Below are positions 1 through 5,743 of a DNA stretch of 18,033 bases, in pieces. A model generated the notes under the pieces. That model searched no databases. It was not told the DNA's origin and saw nothing but the letters and a program-made list of their open reading frames with translations. The stretch comes from Nocardioidaceae bacterium (GTDB lineage: Bacteria; Actinomycetota; Actinomycetes; Propionibacteriales; Nocardioidaceae). The position numbers were made by a program, and so were the translations under genes. The stretch is from NCBI GenBank assembly GCA_025966335.1, contig JAICRS010000031.1:1-18033 (forward strand). Direction: 5' to 3'. Each line of letters starts with the position of its first letter. Position 1 is the stretch's first letter.

Positions 1-650
1 ACCACGTGGCCGTTGGACAGTTCGATCACGCGCTTGCGCATCTGGTCGACGATGCCGGCGTCGTGGGTCGCCATCAGCACCGTGGTGCCGGTCCGGTTGA
101 TCCGGTCCAGCAGCTTCATGATGCCCACCGAGGTGGTCGGGTCCAGGTTTCCCGTCGGCTCGTCGGCGATCAGGATCATCGGCCGGTTCACGAACGCGCG
201 GGCCATCGCCACCCCCTGCTGCTCGCCTCCGGAGAGCTCGTCGGGCATCCGGGCGCCCTTGCCCTCCAGCCCGACCAGCTCGAGGGTCTCCGGGACGACC
301 TTGGTGATGTGGCTGCGCGGCTTGCCGATCACCTGGAGGGCGAATGCCACGTTCTCGGCGACGGTCTTGTTCGGCAGCAGCCGGAAGTCCTGGAACACCG
401 TGCCGATCTGCCTGCGCAGGCCGGGCACCTTCCACCCAGCCAACCGGTTGATCTCCTTGCCCGCGACGTAGACGTTGCCGCGCGTGGGACGGGCCTCGCG
501 CAGGACCAGCCTGAGGAAGGTGGACTTGCCGGACCCGGAAGCCCCCACGAGGAAGACGAACTCGCCCTTCTCGATCTCGACGCTCACGTCGTCGAGCGCA
601 GCACGGCTCTGGCCGGCATACGTCTTGGACACACTCTCGAACCGAATCAC
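1..650 (-). CDS. ftsE: Cell division ATP-binding protein FtsE (C-terminus cut by window edge)
   Basis: This is the ATPase of the FtsEX complex, an ABC-type membrane complex that couples ATP hydrolysis to septal peptidoglycan hydrolysis at the divisome. The reading frame on the minus strand begins MIRFESVSKTYAG, as FtsE proteins do. It shows Walker A (VGASGSGKST), an ABC signature (LSGGEQQG, residues 139-146), Walker B (LIADEPTGNLD) and the H-loop (ATHD). 216 codons are present, against about 222-229 residues for the family, so only the extreme C-terminus is missing. The GTG start at 650 is chosen by homology; I see no Shine-Dalgarno sequence in front of it. Residue 146, normally Arg in LSGGEQQRV, is Gly here. 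It lies downstream of prfB, the usual actinobacterial order, and ftsX is expected just outside the window. Confidence 0.95.
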   Translation of the reverse strand, partial: MIRFESVSKTYAGQSRAALDDVSVEIEKGEFVFLVGASGSGKSTFLRLVLREARPTRGNVYVAGKEINRLAGWKVPGLRRQIGTVFQDFRLLPNKTVAENVAFALQVIGKPRSHITKVVPETLELVGLEGKGARMPDELSGGEQQGVAMARAFVNRPMILIADEPTGNLDPTTSVGIMKLLDRINRTGTTVLMATHDAGIVDQMRKRVIELSNGHV

Positions 651-681
651 AGGCGTGGGGTGGCCGGGCTTGGGGACAGGG

Positions 682-687
682 AGATTA
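682..687 (-). promoter_or_regulatory. Possible -10 element for ftsE
   Basis: TAATCT on the minus strand fits the TANNNT -10 pattern and lies 32 bases before the ftsE GTG. A second candidate, TAGACT, lies at 738-733. Neither has a convincing -35 hexamer, so ftsE may also be read through from prfB. Confidence 0.2.
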
Positions 688-763
688 ATGCTGGGCACAC
701 CACGTGGCGACACAGCATCCGACCAACAGTGGAGTCTAGGTGACGAACCTGAGCGTCCCTAAC

Positions 764-782
764 ACACCGGGCCGGTCGGTGT
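764..782 (-). terminator. Weak hairpin downstream of prfB
   Basis: ACACCG and CGGTGT form a 6-bp stem around a 7-base loop, starting 9 bases after the prfB stop. There is no T-run, so it could be a weak or partial terminator that still lets prfB transcripts continue into ftsE. Confidence 0.3.
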
Positions 783-791
783 TTCGTCGTG

Positions 792-1907
792 CTAGCTCGC
801 TGCCTTGTCCGCGCCGCGGCGCCACCGGATCCCGGCCTCGAGGAACGCATCGATCTCCCCGTCGAAGACGGCCTGCGGGTTGCCGGTCTCGTACTCGGTG
901 CGGAGGTCCTTCACGAGCTGGTACGGGTGCAGCACGTAGTTGCGCATCTGGTCACCCCAGGAGCCCTGTACGTCGCCGCGCAGCTCGTCGAGCTGCGCGC
1001 GCTCCTCAGCCTTCTTCAGGGCGAGCAGCTTGGCCTTGAGGATCACCATCGCGCTCGCCTTGTTCTGCAGCTGGCTCTTCTCGTTCTGGCAGCTGACCAC
1101 CGTGCCGGTCGGGACATGGGTCAGTCGCACCGCTGAGTCCGTGGTGTTCACCGACTGCCCGCCGGGGCCCGAGGAGCGGTAGACGTCGATCCGGATCTCC
1201 TCCTCGGGGATCTCGATCTCATCGGTCTGCTCGAGGACCGGAACCACCTCGACCGCCGCGAAGGAGGTCTGTCGGCGACCCTGGTTGTCGAACGGGCTGA
1301 TCCGGACCAGCCGGTGGGTACCCGCCTCGACGGACAGCGTGCCGTAGCCGTAGGGGGCATGGATCGCGAAGGTTGCCGACTTCAGGCCGGCCTCCTCGGC
1401 GTAGGAGGTGTCGAACACCTCGACCGAGTAGTTGTTCCGCTCAGCCCACCGGGTGTACATCCGCATCAGCATCTCGGCGAAGTCCGCGGCGTCGACACCG
1501 CCCGCGCCGGACCGGATGGTGACCAGCGCCTCACGCGCGTCGAACTCGCCGGACAGGAGCGTGCGGACCTCGAGCTGCTCGACGGCCTTGGTGACCTTGC
1601 GCATCTCGTTCTCGGCCTCGACCCGCGAGTCCGCGTCACTCTCCTCCTGGGCCAGCTCCATGAGCACGCCCAGATCCTCGATCCGGTCGTGCAGGTTGCT
1701 GAACCGGGCGAGCTCACCCTGGAGCGCGGACAGCCTCCCGGTCACCCGTTGCGCGTTTGCCTGGTCGTCCCAGAGGTCGGGCACCGCCACCTGCTCGCCC
1801 AGGTCGGCGATCTCGCGGCGCATGGCATCGACGTCGAGCACCTGCTCGATCGTGTGCATCGTCGCTCGGAGCTGCTTGATCTGGGTTTCGAAGTCGGGGC
1901 CTGCCAC
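792..1907 (-). CDS. prfB: Peptide chain release factor 2 (RF2)
   Basis: RF2 recognises UGA and UAA stop codons in the ribosomal A site and triggers peptide release. The 371-residue protein has the RF2-specific SPF tripeptide (residues 204-206, context VRISPFDNQ) that reads the stop codon. It also has the universal GGQ motif (249-251, context SSGPGGQSVNT) that reaches the peptidyl transferase centre. The length is normal for the family. The frame is continuous, so the in-frame UGA autoregulatory frameshift of E. coli prfB is absent. The start is a GTG at 1907 with no Shine-Dalgarno; a -10-like TAACCT ends exactly 7 bases upstream, pointing to a leaderless message. It is followed by ftsE on the same strand, 141 bases away. 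Confidence 0.97.
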   Translation of the reverse strand: MAGPDFETQIKQLRATMHTIEQVLDVDAMRREIADLGEQVAVPDLWDDQANAQRVTGRLSALQGELARFSNLHDRIEDLGVLMELAQEESDADSRVEAENEMRKVTKAVEQLEVRTLLSGEFDAREALVTIRSGAGGVDAADFAEMLMRMYTRWAERNNYSVEVFDTSYAEEAGLKSATFAIHAPYGYGTLSVEAGTHRLVRISPFDNQGRRQTSFAAVEVVPVLEQTDEIEIPEEEIRIDVYRSSGPGGQSVNTTDSAVRLTHVPTGTVVSCQNEKSQLQNKASAMVILKAKLLALKKAEERAQLDELRGDVQGSWGDQMRNYVLHPYQLVKDLRTEYETGNPQAVFDGEIDAFLEAGIRWRRGADKAAS

Positions 1908-1914
1908 GAGAGGA

Positions 1915-1920
1915 AGGTTA
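1915..1920 (-). promoter_or_regulatory. -10 element of a probable leaderless prfB promoter
   Basis: TAACCT (TANNNT type) is separated from the prfB GTG by 7 bases of pyrimidine-rich sequence with no ribosome-binding site. Transcription would therefore start at the G of the start codon. The -35 region is poor (GGGTGA at 17-bp spacing). Leaderless mRNAs are common in actinobacteria. Confidence 0.4.
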
Positions 1921-1964
1921 CGCGACTCGTCGCCCGGTCACCCAACGCCGACCGGCCGCGGGTC

Positions 1965-2270
1965 TCAGACCCCCTCGTCGCCGCGCCCGAACCCGTTGGT
2001 CGGCGTCCCCGGGACCTGTGTGGACGAGGTGGTCGACGTCGTCTGGTCGGCTCCACCGTCGTGACGACGCACCTTGTCCGCCGCCGTGCTGGCCGCACTG
2101 GTCGCGGCGTCCTTGGCGACGTGCCGGGCTTCGCTCACCTTCTGCTGCACGGTGGGGTTGCTGCGCAGCTTGCGCGCCTGCTCCGCGATCTGGTCGTAGC
2201 GGTTCCGTCCGGCCTTCGCGCCCAGGACGTAGCCGGCCGCGCCGGCCGCGAGAATCATCAGCTTGCTCAT
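1965..2270 (-). CDS. Small YtxH-like membrane-anchored protein
   Basis: This 101-residue protein starts MSKLMILAAGAAGYVLGAKA, a glycine/alanine-rich N-terminal membrane segment. The next stretch, GRNRYDQIAEQARKL, is typical of small actinobacterial YtxH-type proteins. The middle is a helical region rich in Ala, Lys and Val; the last 30 residues are Thr/Ser/Gly-rich and probably disordered. I chose the ATG at 2270 because GGAGA lies about 11 bases upstream. A GTG at 2279 would overlap the hemerythrin stop by 4 bases, but GGAGA would sit too close to it. It is translationally coupled or nearly so to the preceding hemerythrin gene, suggesting one transcript. Its molecular function is not known; an envelope or general-stress role is inferred. 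Confidence 0.75.
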   Translation of the reverse strand: MSKLMILAAGAAGYVLGAKAGRNRYDQIAEQARKLRSNPTVQQKVSEARHVAKDAATSAASTAADKVRRHDGGADQTTSTTSSTQVPGTPTNGFGRGDEGV

Positions 2271-2275
2271 CGTGA

Positions 2276-2830
2276 TCACATCTCCGCGTTCTTCTCGAGA
2301 GCCTTCTTCAGCTCGTCCTTGCTCATTCCGGATGCACCGTCGATGCCGGCCATGTCCGCCTGCTGGAGCATCTCTTCCTTCGTCTTCTCACCAGGTTGCT
2401 CGCCGAGGTGCTCCCGGCGACTGGCCAGGAACGCCTCGCCCAGGTCGGCCAGCCGCTTCTCGTCGAGGTTCTGACGCATGCCGGGAAGCACCGTCTTCTC
2501 CTCCTCCTCGACGTGATGGGTCACGGCAGCGACGAGTTCCTGCAGCGTCGAGTCGAACTCCGTCGAAAGGGGGTCGGCCGCAGCCAGCCGCTCGAGGACC
2601 TGCTCCGCGGCCAGGTGCTCCTTCTGGCTGTGCTCGACGTCCTCGGCGGCGCCGGCCTCGTCGCGTGCCGCCGGGTAGACCTCCGCTTCCTCGGCGCGGC
2701 TGTGCGCGACCAGCAGCGTGGTCAGGGTGGGCAGCAGCGTCGGACGCTTGTCGGGATCGCTCCTCAGCTCCTCGAACAACCGCTCGACCTCGCGGTGGTC
2801 CTGCATGATCAGGTCGACGACGTTGGTCAA
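2276..2830 (-). CDS. Hemerythrin HHE-domain protein with C-terminal Rho_N/SAP-like segment
   Basis: This is a 184-residue cytoplasmic protein. Residues 1-118 form a four-helix hemerythrin-like bundle expected to bind a di-iron centre for oxygen or oxidant sensing or binding. Candidate ligands are H12 (QDHRE), H43 and E47 (AHSRAEEAE), H67/H72, H105/H106 and E110 (THHVEEEE). Residues about 149-184 (TKEEMLQQADMAGIDG, then GMSKDELKKAL) resemble the Rho-terminator N-terminal/SAP-like helical module often appended to stress proteins. The start is a TTG at 2830, supported by AAGGAG six bases upstream. It overlaps or abuts the YtxH-like gene downstream and is divergent from the DUF6328 gene. A SigB-type promoter candidate lies upstream. 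The exact physiological role is unknown. Confidence 0.9.
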   Translation of the reverse strand: MTNVVDLIMQDHREVERLFEELRSDPDKRPTLLPTLTTLLVAHSRAEEAEVYPAARDEAGAAEDVEHSQKEHLAAEQVLERLAAADPLSTEFDSTLQELVAAVTHHVEEEEKTVLPGMRQNLDEKRLADLGEAFLASRREHLGEQPGEKTKEEMLQQADMAGIDGASGMSKDELKKALEKNAEM

Positions 2831-2865
2831 CTCCGGCTCCTTCGGGTCGGTGACATAAGGCTCTC

Positions 2866-2891
2866 TTACCCGCGCGGCGACGGTCCCAATC
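2866..2891 (-). promoter_or_regulatory. Candidate SigB-type promoter for the hemerythrin operon
   Basis: On the minus strand GATTG (2891-2887), a 15-base spacer and GGGTAA (2871-2866) fit the streptomycete SigB-type pattern GNNTN-N14-16-GGGTAY, except for the last base. It would start transcription about 30 bases before the TTG codon. The -35 part is very degenerate, so this could be chance. Confidence 0.3.
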
Positions 2892-2931
2892 GGGATCTGG
2901 CACTCTCTACGCAGACCACCCAGGAGGCGCC

Positions 2932-3411
2932 ATGCCCACGAGCAGCGATCAGCCCTACGGCCTCGGCCAGGAGACCGAGGAGGAGATGCTCACCCGGAAC
3001 CTGAACGAGCTCCTCCAGGAGCTGCGCGTGACGCAGACCGGCGTGCAGATTCTCACCGGCTTCCTGCTCACCCTGCCGTTCACCAGCCGGTTCCAGGACC
3101 TCGGCGACCTGCAGCGGTACGTCTACCTGGCGATCCTCTGCGGGTCGGTGATCGCCACCGGGCTGATCATCGGCCCGGTCGCCTTCCACCGTGCCCTGTT
3201 CCGGCAGGGCGAGCGTCGGTGGATCGTCGAGGCGGCGAACCACGCCGCCCGGGCCGGCCTGCTTGCCCTGGCGATGACCACCTCAGGTGTGGTCTGGCTG
3301 GTGTTCGACCTCGTCACCAACCGGACGCTGGCGCACATCGCGGGCGGCGTCTCGTTGGTGTTCTTCGCGGCGCTGTGGGCCGGGACGCCGCTCGTCGCCC
3401 GGCGCCGATGA
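2932..3411 (+). CDS. DUF6328 family integral membrane protein
   Basis: This 159-residue protein begins with a charged, Gln/Glu-rich segment. It continues with RNLNELLQELRVTQTGVQIL, the hallmark of DUF6328 proteins found widely in actinobacteria. Hydrophobic segments at about residues 38-52, 64-86, 103-127 and 133-153 suggest four membrane helices. The ATG at 2932 is preceded by a perfect AGGAGG four bases away. The gene is divergent from the hemerythrin gene (101-bp shared upstream region) and convergent with the flavodoxin gene, with a strong hairpin between. Function is unknown for the family. Confidence 0.88.
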   Translation: MPTSSDQPYGLGQETEEEMLTRNLNELLQELRVTQTGVQILTGFLLTLPFTSRFQDLGDLQRYVYLAILCGSVIATGLIIGPVAFHRALFRQGERRWIVEAANHAARAGLLALAMTTSGVVWLVFDLVTNRTLAHIAGGVSLVFFAALWAGTPLVARRR

Positions 3412-3448
3412 CCGCTCGCCGGCCGTGAGCAGGGGCTCGGAAACCGGC

Positions 3449-3473
3449 GTTTGGGAACACCCCCGTGGGGTAC
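3449..3473 (+). promoter_or_regulatory. Strong match to a SigB/SigF-type promoter, no gene downstream
   Basis: GTTT (3449-3452), a 15-base spacer and GGGTAC (3468-3473) match the actinobacterial SigB/SigF promoter pattern (GTTT-N15-17-GGGTA) exactly. Transcription would begin near 3480 on the plus strand, six bases before a perfect hairpin and then antisense to the convergent flavodoxin gene. No plus-strand gene lies downstream. Confidence 0.45.
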
Positions 3474-3485
3474 CTAGCGCCGCGA

Positions 3486-3521
3486 TCCCGTCGGGCCGCT
3501 CACGCAGTCGGCCCGACGGGA
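3486..3521. terminator. 12-bp perfect inverted repeat between convergent genes
   Basis: TCCCGTCGGGCC and GGCCCGACGGGA pair perfectly over 12 bp around a 12-base loop. It sits between the DUF6328 gene (plus) and the flavodoxin gene (minus), so it can act as a shared bidirectional terminator. There is no T-run on either side, as is common in high-GC actinobacteria. It is also the candidate body of a small RNA started from 3480. Confidence 0.6.
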
Positions 3522-3552
3522 CGACCATGTCTGCCGGGGCGTCTGCCGGGGG

Positions 3553-4158
3553 TCAGTCCGGAGGCGCCTGCAGTGGTGTCGTCGCGAGTGCCTGGGCGAC
3601 GGTGACGAGGTTGGCGGCCATCGCCCGACCGGTCTTCTGGGACCAGTCGTGCCCGTCGTCGGTCTGGCTGTAGCTGGGGCCCGGACCCGGCCCCTTGTTC
3701 CAGTAGGTCCAGGCCTGCCCGGGCACCGTGAAGCCGATGTCGATCAACCCCTGGGCGACGTCCGCGATGACGTGGTGCGCCCCGTCCTCGTTACCGGTGA
3801 CGATCACTCCGGCCACCTTGTTGTAGGCGACCGGACGGCTCTCGTCGTCGGTCTCGGAGATCATCGCGTCCAACCGCTCGAGCGCTCGCTGCGCCATCGA
3901 GCTCGGATGGGCCACCCAGGTCGGAGTGGCCACGATGAAGATGTCGGATGCGCTGATCGACTCGTGCACCCGCGGCCACTCGTCTCCGCCACCCATGTCG
4001 GTCTTGACCCCCGCAGGGATCTGCATGTCGACCAGCCGGAACACGTCCGACTCCACGCCGCGCTGCCGCAGCGCGTCCAAGACATGGTCGGCCAGCTTCT
4101 GGGTGTTCGACTCCTCCGGGGAGGGCTTGAGGGTGCAGTTGATCAGCGTGGCGCGCAT
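3553..4158 (-). CDS. Flavodoxin-fold NAD(P)H-dependent oxidoreductase
   Basis: This 201-residue protein of the flavodoxin/NADPH-dependent FMN reductase superfamily is expected to bind FMN and reduce flavins, quinones or similar acceptors in the cytoplasm. It opens with a beta strand and phosphate-binding loop, MRATLINCTLKPSPEESNT. It contains ATPTWVAHPSSMAQRALERL (residues about 77-96), the region that packs around the isoalloxazine ring. VAGVIVTGNEDGAHHV is typical of the WrbA/FMN-reductase-like group. The ATG at 4158 is preceded by GAGGAAG at good spacing. It is followed by the convergent hairpin at 3486-3521, and a possible SigB-type promoter lies upstream. Substrate is unknown. Confidence 0.88.
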   Translation of the reverse strand: MRATLINCTLKPSPEESNTQKLADHVLDALRQRGVESDVFRLVDMQIPAGVKTDMGGGDEWPRVHESISASDIFIVATPTWVAHPSSMAQRALERLDAMISETDDESRPVAYNKVAGVIVTGNEDGAHHVIADVAQGLIDIGFTVPGQAWTYWNKGPGPGPSYSQTDDGHDWSQKTGRAMAANLVTVAQALATTPLQAPPD

Positions 4159-4195
4159 GTCTTCCTCTCGTGGATGTCAGCCGTACGCCTGGGTG

Positions 4196-4221
4196 GTGCC
4201 CACGAGGTGCACCCGACAAAC
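4196..4221 (-). promoter_or_regulatory. Candidate SigB-like promoter for the flavodoxin gene
   Basis: GTTT (4221-4218), a 16-base spacer and GGGCAC (4201-4196) differ from the SigB/SigF pattern by one base in the -10 (T to C). The predicted start would leave a leader of about 30 bases before the ATG at 4158. Confidence 0.3.
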
Positions 4222-4293
4222 AACCCGCACGACCCACGACGCACGATCGGGTCCAACGGCCCGCCCAGCACGAGGGTCCGGCCCGCGCACCAG

Positions 4294-4369
4294 CTCCGGC
4301 CCACCTCGCGAGTCAGTCGCAACGGCAGCGTCTTCTCGAGAATCTCCTGCTTTTGCGACTGAATGAGCC
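4294..4369. repeat. Duplicated 76-bp dyad element, copy 1
   Basis: The element runs from CTCCGG to AATGAGCC. It differs from copy 2 at only three positions in 76. Inside it TCAGTCGCAA (4313-4322) and TTGCGACTGA (4353-4362) are perfect 10-base inverted arms. As plus-strand RNA the pairing continues through GGCAG/CUGCU, giving 15 of 16 pairs around an 18-base loop that holds the palindrome TTCTCGAGAA. The right boundary of similarity is sharp and the left one fades out. Family unknown to me. Confidence 0.85.
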
Positions 4370-4398
4370 TTGTCCCGCGCTTCCGCGGACGGTACGAC

Positions 4399-4445
4399 GT
4401 GACAAGAGGCATGTTCTGGGGCAGTCCCGGGATGCTTCCTGTCAC
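4399..4445. other. Long imperfect hairpin between the two repeats
   Basis: Arms GTGACAAGAGGCAT (4399-4412) and ATGCTTCCTGTCAC (4432-4445) match at 12 of 14 positions. The two exceptions are one G·T-type wobble and one mismatch. The 19-base interior can form a further 5-bp stem (CTGGG with CCCGG). This could be a structured RNA element or an operator-like dyad. Confidence 0.45.
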
Positions 4446-4537
4446 AAACCATGGGCCGCCGAGCCCTGTGGGCGCCTGGTGCCCGTGGCCGAAGCGCTCA
4501 CCCGCCTCGCAGATCACCGCCCTGACCGAGCACACAA

Positions 4538-4613
4538 CTCCGGCCCACGTCGCGAGTCAGACGCAACGGCACCGTCTTCTCGAGAATCTCCTGCTTTTGC
4601 GACTGAATGAGCC
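4538..4613. repeat. Duplicated 76-bp dyad element, copy 2
   Basis: It is in the same orientation as copy 1, 244 bp further on. Three substitutions separate the copies. Two of them fall in the left arm of the dyad (TCAGTC to TCAGAC, GGCAGC to GGCACC) and break pairs without a compensating change in the right arm. Copy 2 therefore folds less well, which suggests decay or that the DNA sequence rather than RNA pairing matters. Confidence 0.85.
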
Positions 4614-4646
4614 CACGCCAGCGCCGGCCGGGCAGAACGTCGAACA

Positions 4647-4676
4647 GCGGCCCGGGGTGATCGTCACCCGGGCCGC
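4647..4676 (-). terminator. Strong terminator hairpin after the sigma-factor gene
   Basis: GCGGCCCGGGGTGA and TCACCCGGGCCGC form a 13-bp stem with one bulged G and a 3-base loop, about 70 bases after the sigma-gene stop. It is the most stable hairpin in this gap and lacks a T-run, like others in the window. Confidence 0.65.
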
Positions 4677-4744
4677 CGGAAGGATGATGCCGGGGAAGCT
4701 GCCGCTGAGGGGATGGGCGGCTGCTCCCCCGGCTCAGGGTTGGT

Positions 4745-5569
4745 TCAGGACAGCTCCGCGCGGAGGTCGGACAGGATCCGGGCGAGCAGTCGGGAGACCT
4801 GCATCTGGGTTACGCCGATGTCGCCGGCGATCTGCTCCTGGGTCCAGCCGTGGAAGAACCGCAGCTCGAGGATCCGTCGGTCACGAGGAGCCAGCCGACG
4901 TACGGCCGGTGCCAGCAGGATGCGGGCCTCGGCCCGCCCCAGGTCCGCGTCGTCCTCGCCGAGCAGCTCGCCCAGGGAGGTGGACCCGTCCTCGCCGACC
5001 GGTACGTCGAGCGAGGCGGGGGTGAAGCAGCCGTCGGCGGCCAACGCCTCGATGACCGAGTCCACGTCGACGCTGAGGAACTCAGCGACCTCGCTCGGCT
5101 TCGGCGACCGGTGCAGGGTCTGCGACAGCTCGCTCGAGGCGCGGGAGATCTGCGCCTGCAGCTCCTGCACCCTGCGAGGCGGACGGACCGTCCAGCCGTA
5201 GTCTCGGAAGTAGCGCTTCACCTCACCGGTCACCGTCGGGACCGCATAGCTGAGGAAGTCGCGCTCGAACGACGGGTCGAAGCCCTGGACCGCCTTCACC
5301 AGACCGACGTAGGCGGCCTGCATGAGGTCGTCCTTGCCGATCCCGCGGTCGCGGTAGCGGGCAGCGATCGCGCGGGCGACCCCCATGTTGAGCACCACCA
5401 CCTCGTCGCGAAGGCGCTTCTGCTCGAGCTCGTCGTCGGTGTTCCCGATCTGTTCGAGCAGGCGGGCTGTGATCTCGCTGCGGTCGGCCTCAGGAACGGT
5501 CTCGACGGACGGGATTTCGGCAGCGGCATTGGGCAGGTCTTGATCTTGAAGCTCGGGCGTAGCGGTCAT
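4745..5569 (-). CDS. RNA polymerase sigma factor, SigB/SigF/SigG family
   Basis: This 274-residue sigma-70 family protein directs RNA polymerase to stress or developmental promoters. Region 2 contains DDLMQAAYVGLVKAV (residues 80-94) and FLSYAVPTVTGEVKRYFRD (105-123), the signature of the SigB/F/G group. Region 3 lies at about 125-185. Region 4 carries the -35-binding helix-turn-helix WTQEQIAGDIGVTQMQVSRL (242-261). The first 30 residues are an acidic extension. The ATG at 5569 has GAGGT nine bases upstream. Members are usually controlled by an RsbW-type anti-sigma kinase encoded next door; none is present here, where the upstream neighbour is a Tad operon. Its leader is unusually AT-rich and full of dyads. 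Confidence 0.95.
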   Translation of the reverse strand: MTATPELQDQDLPNAAAEIPSVETVPEADRSEITARLLEQIGNTDDELEQKRLRDEVVVLNMGVARAIAARYRDRGIGKDDLMQAAYVGLVKAVQGFDPSFERDFLSYAVPTVTGEVKRYFRDYGWTVRPPRRVQELQAQISRASSELSQTLHRSPKPSEVAEFLSVDVDSVIEALAADGCFTPASLDVPVGEDGSTSLGELLGEDDADLGRAEARILLAPAVRRLAPRDRRILELRFFHGWTQEQIAGDIGVTQMQVSRLLARILSDLRAELS

Positions 5570-5743
5570 CCGTTGCTACCTCTACTTCTGATTGATCGTG
5601 CGTGGCACTATTGCTCGACCACCTTCGAACTAAAGCACTCTTCTGAGAAGTGGGCAAACAAAGCGGGGCGTTTTGTCCGTTTTATACGGATAACTAATAG
5701 TCCGATGTGACTATTCGGTATAGCCCTCATCACCCTCGGCCGA
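5570..5743 (-). promoter_or_regulatory. AT-rich leader of the sigma gene with three dyads
   Basis: By my count 5581-5730 is about 46% GC, far below the rest of the window. It contains AATAGTC-N6-GACTATT (5696-5715), TCCGT-N5-ACGGA (5676-5690) and CTTCT-G-AGAAG (5640-5650), plus several -10-like hexamers (TATAAA, TATTAG, TTTAGT on the minus strand). I cannot pick one promoter with confidence. The arrangement suggests operators and a promoter controlling sigma-factor expression. Confidence 0.5.

Larger units (their letters stand above)
4159..4744. other. 586-bp non-coding region with duplicated dyad element and hairpins
   Basis: The gap between the flavodoxin and sigma-factor genes (both minus) has no credible gene. 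Open frames across it lack ribosome-binding sites, have no recognisable protein character and are not conserved between the two repeat copies. The spacing of 244 bp is not a multiple of three, so the two copies fall in different frames. It holds a possible promoter (4196-4221), two 76-bp repeats, a 47-nt imperfect hairpin and the sigma-gene terminator. Confidence 0.75.

Noticed and set aside
3528..3671. 48-codon plus-strand frame after the hairpin
   Set aside because: No ribosome-binding site and it lies antisense to the flavodoxin gene; composition is that of a complementary-strand shadow.
4143..4535. 130-codon minus-strand reading frame through the intergenic region
   Set aside because: It overlaps the flavodoxin start, has no ribosome-binding site, no protein-like composition and runs across one repeat copy in a frame not shared by the other.
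4294..4613. CRISPR-like array
   Set aside because: Only two copies with a 168-bp spacer and an internal dyad; no further repeats or cas genes.
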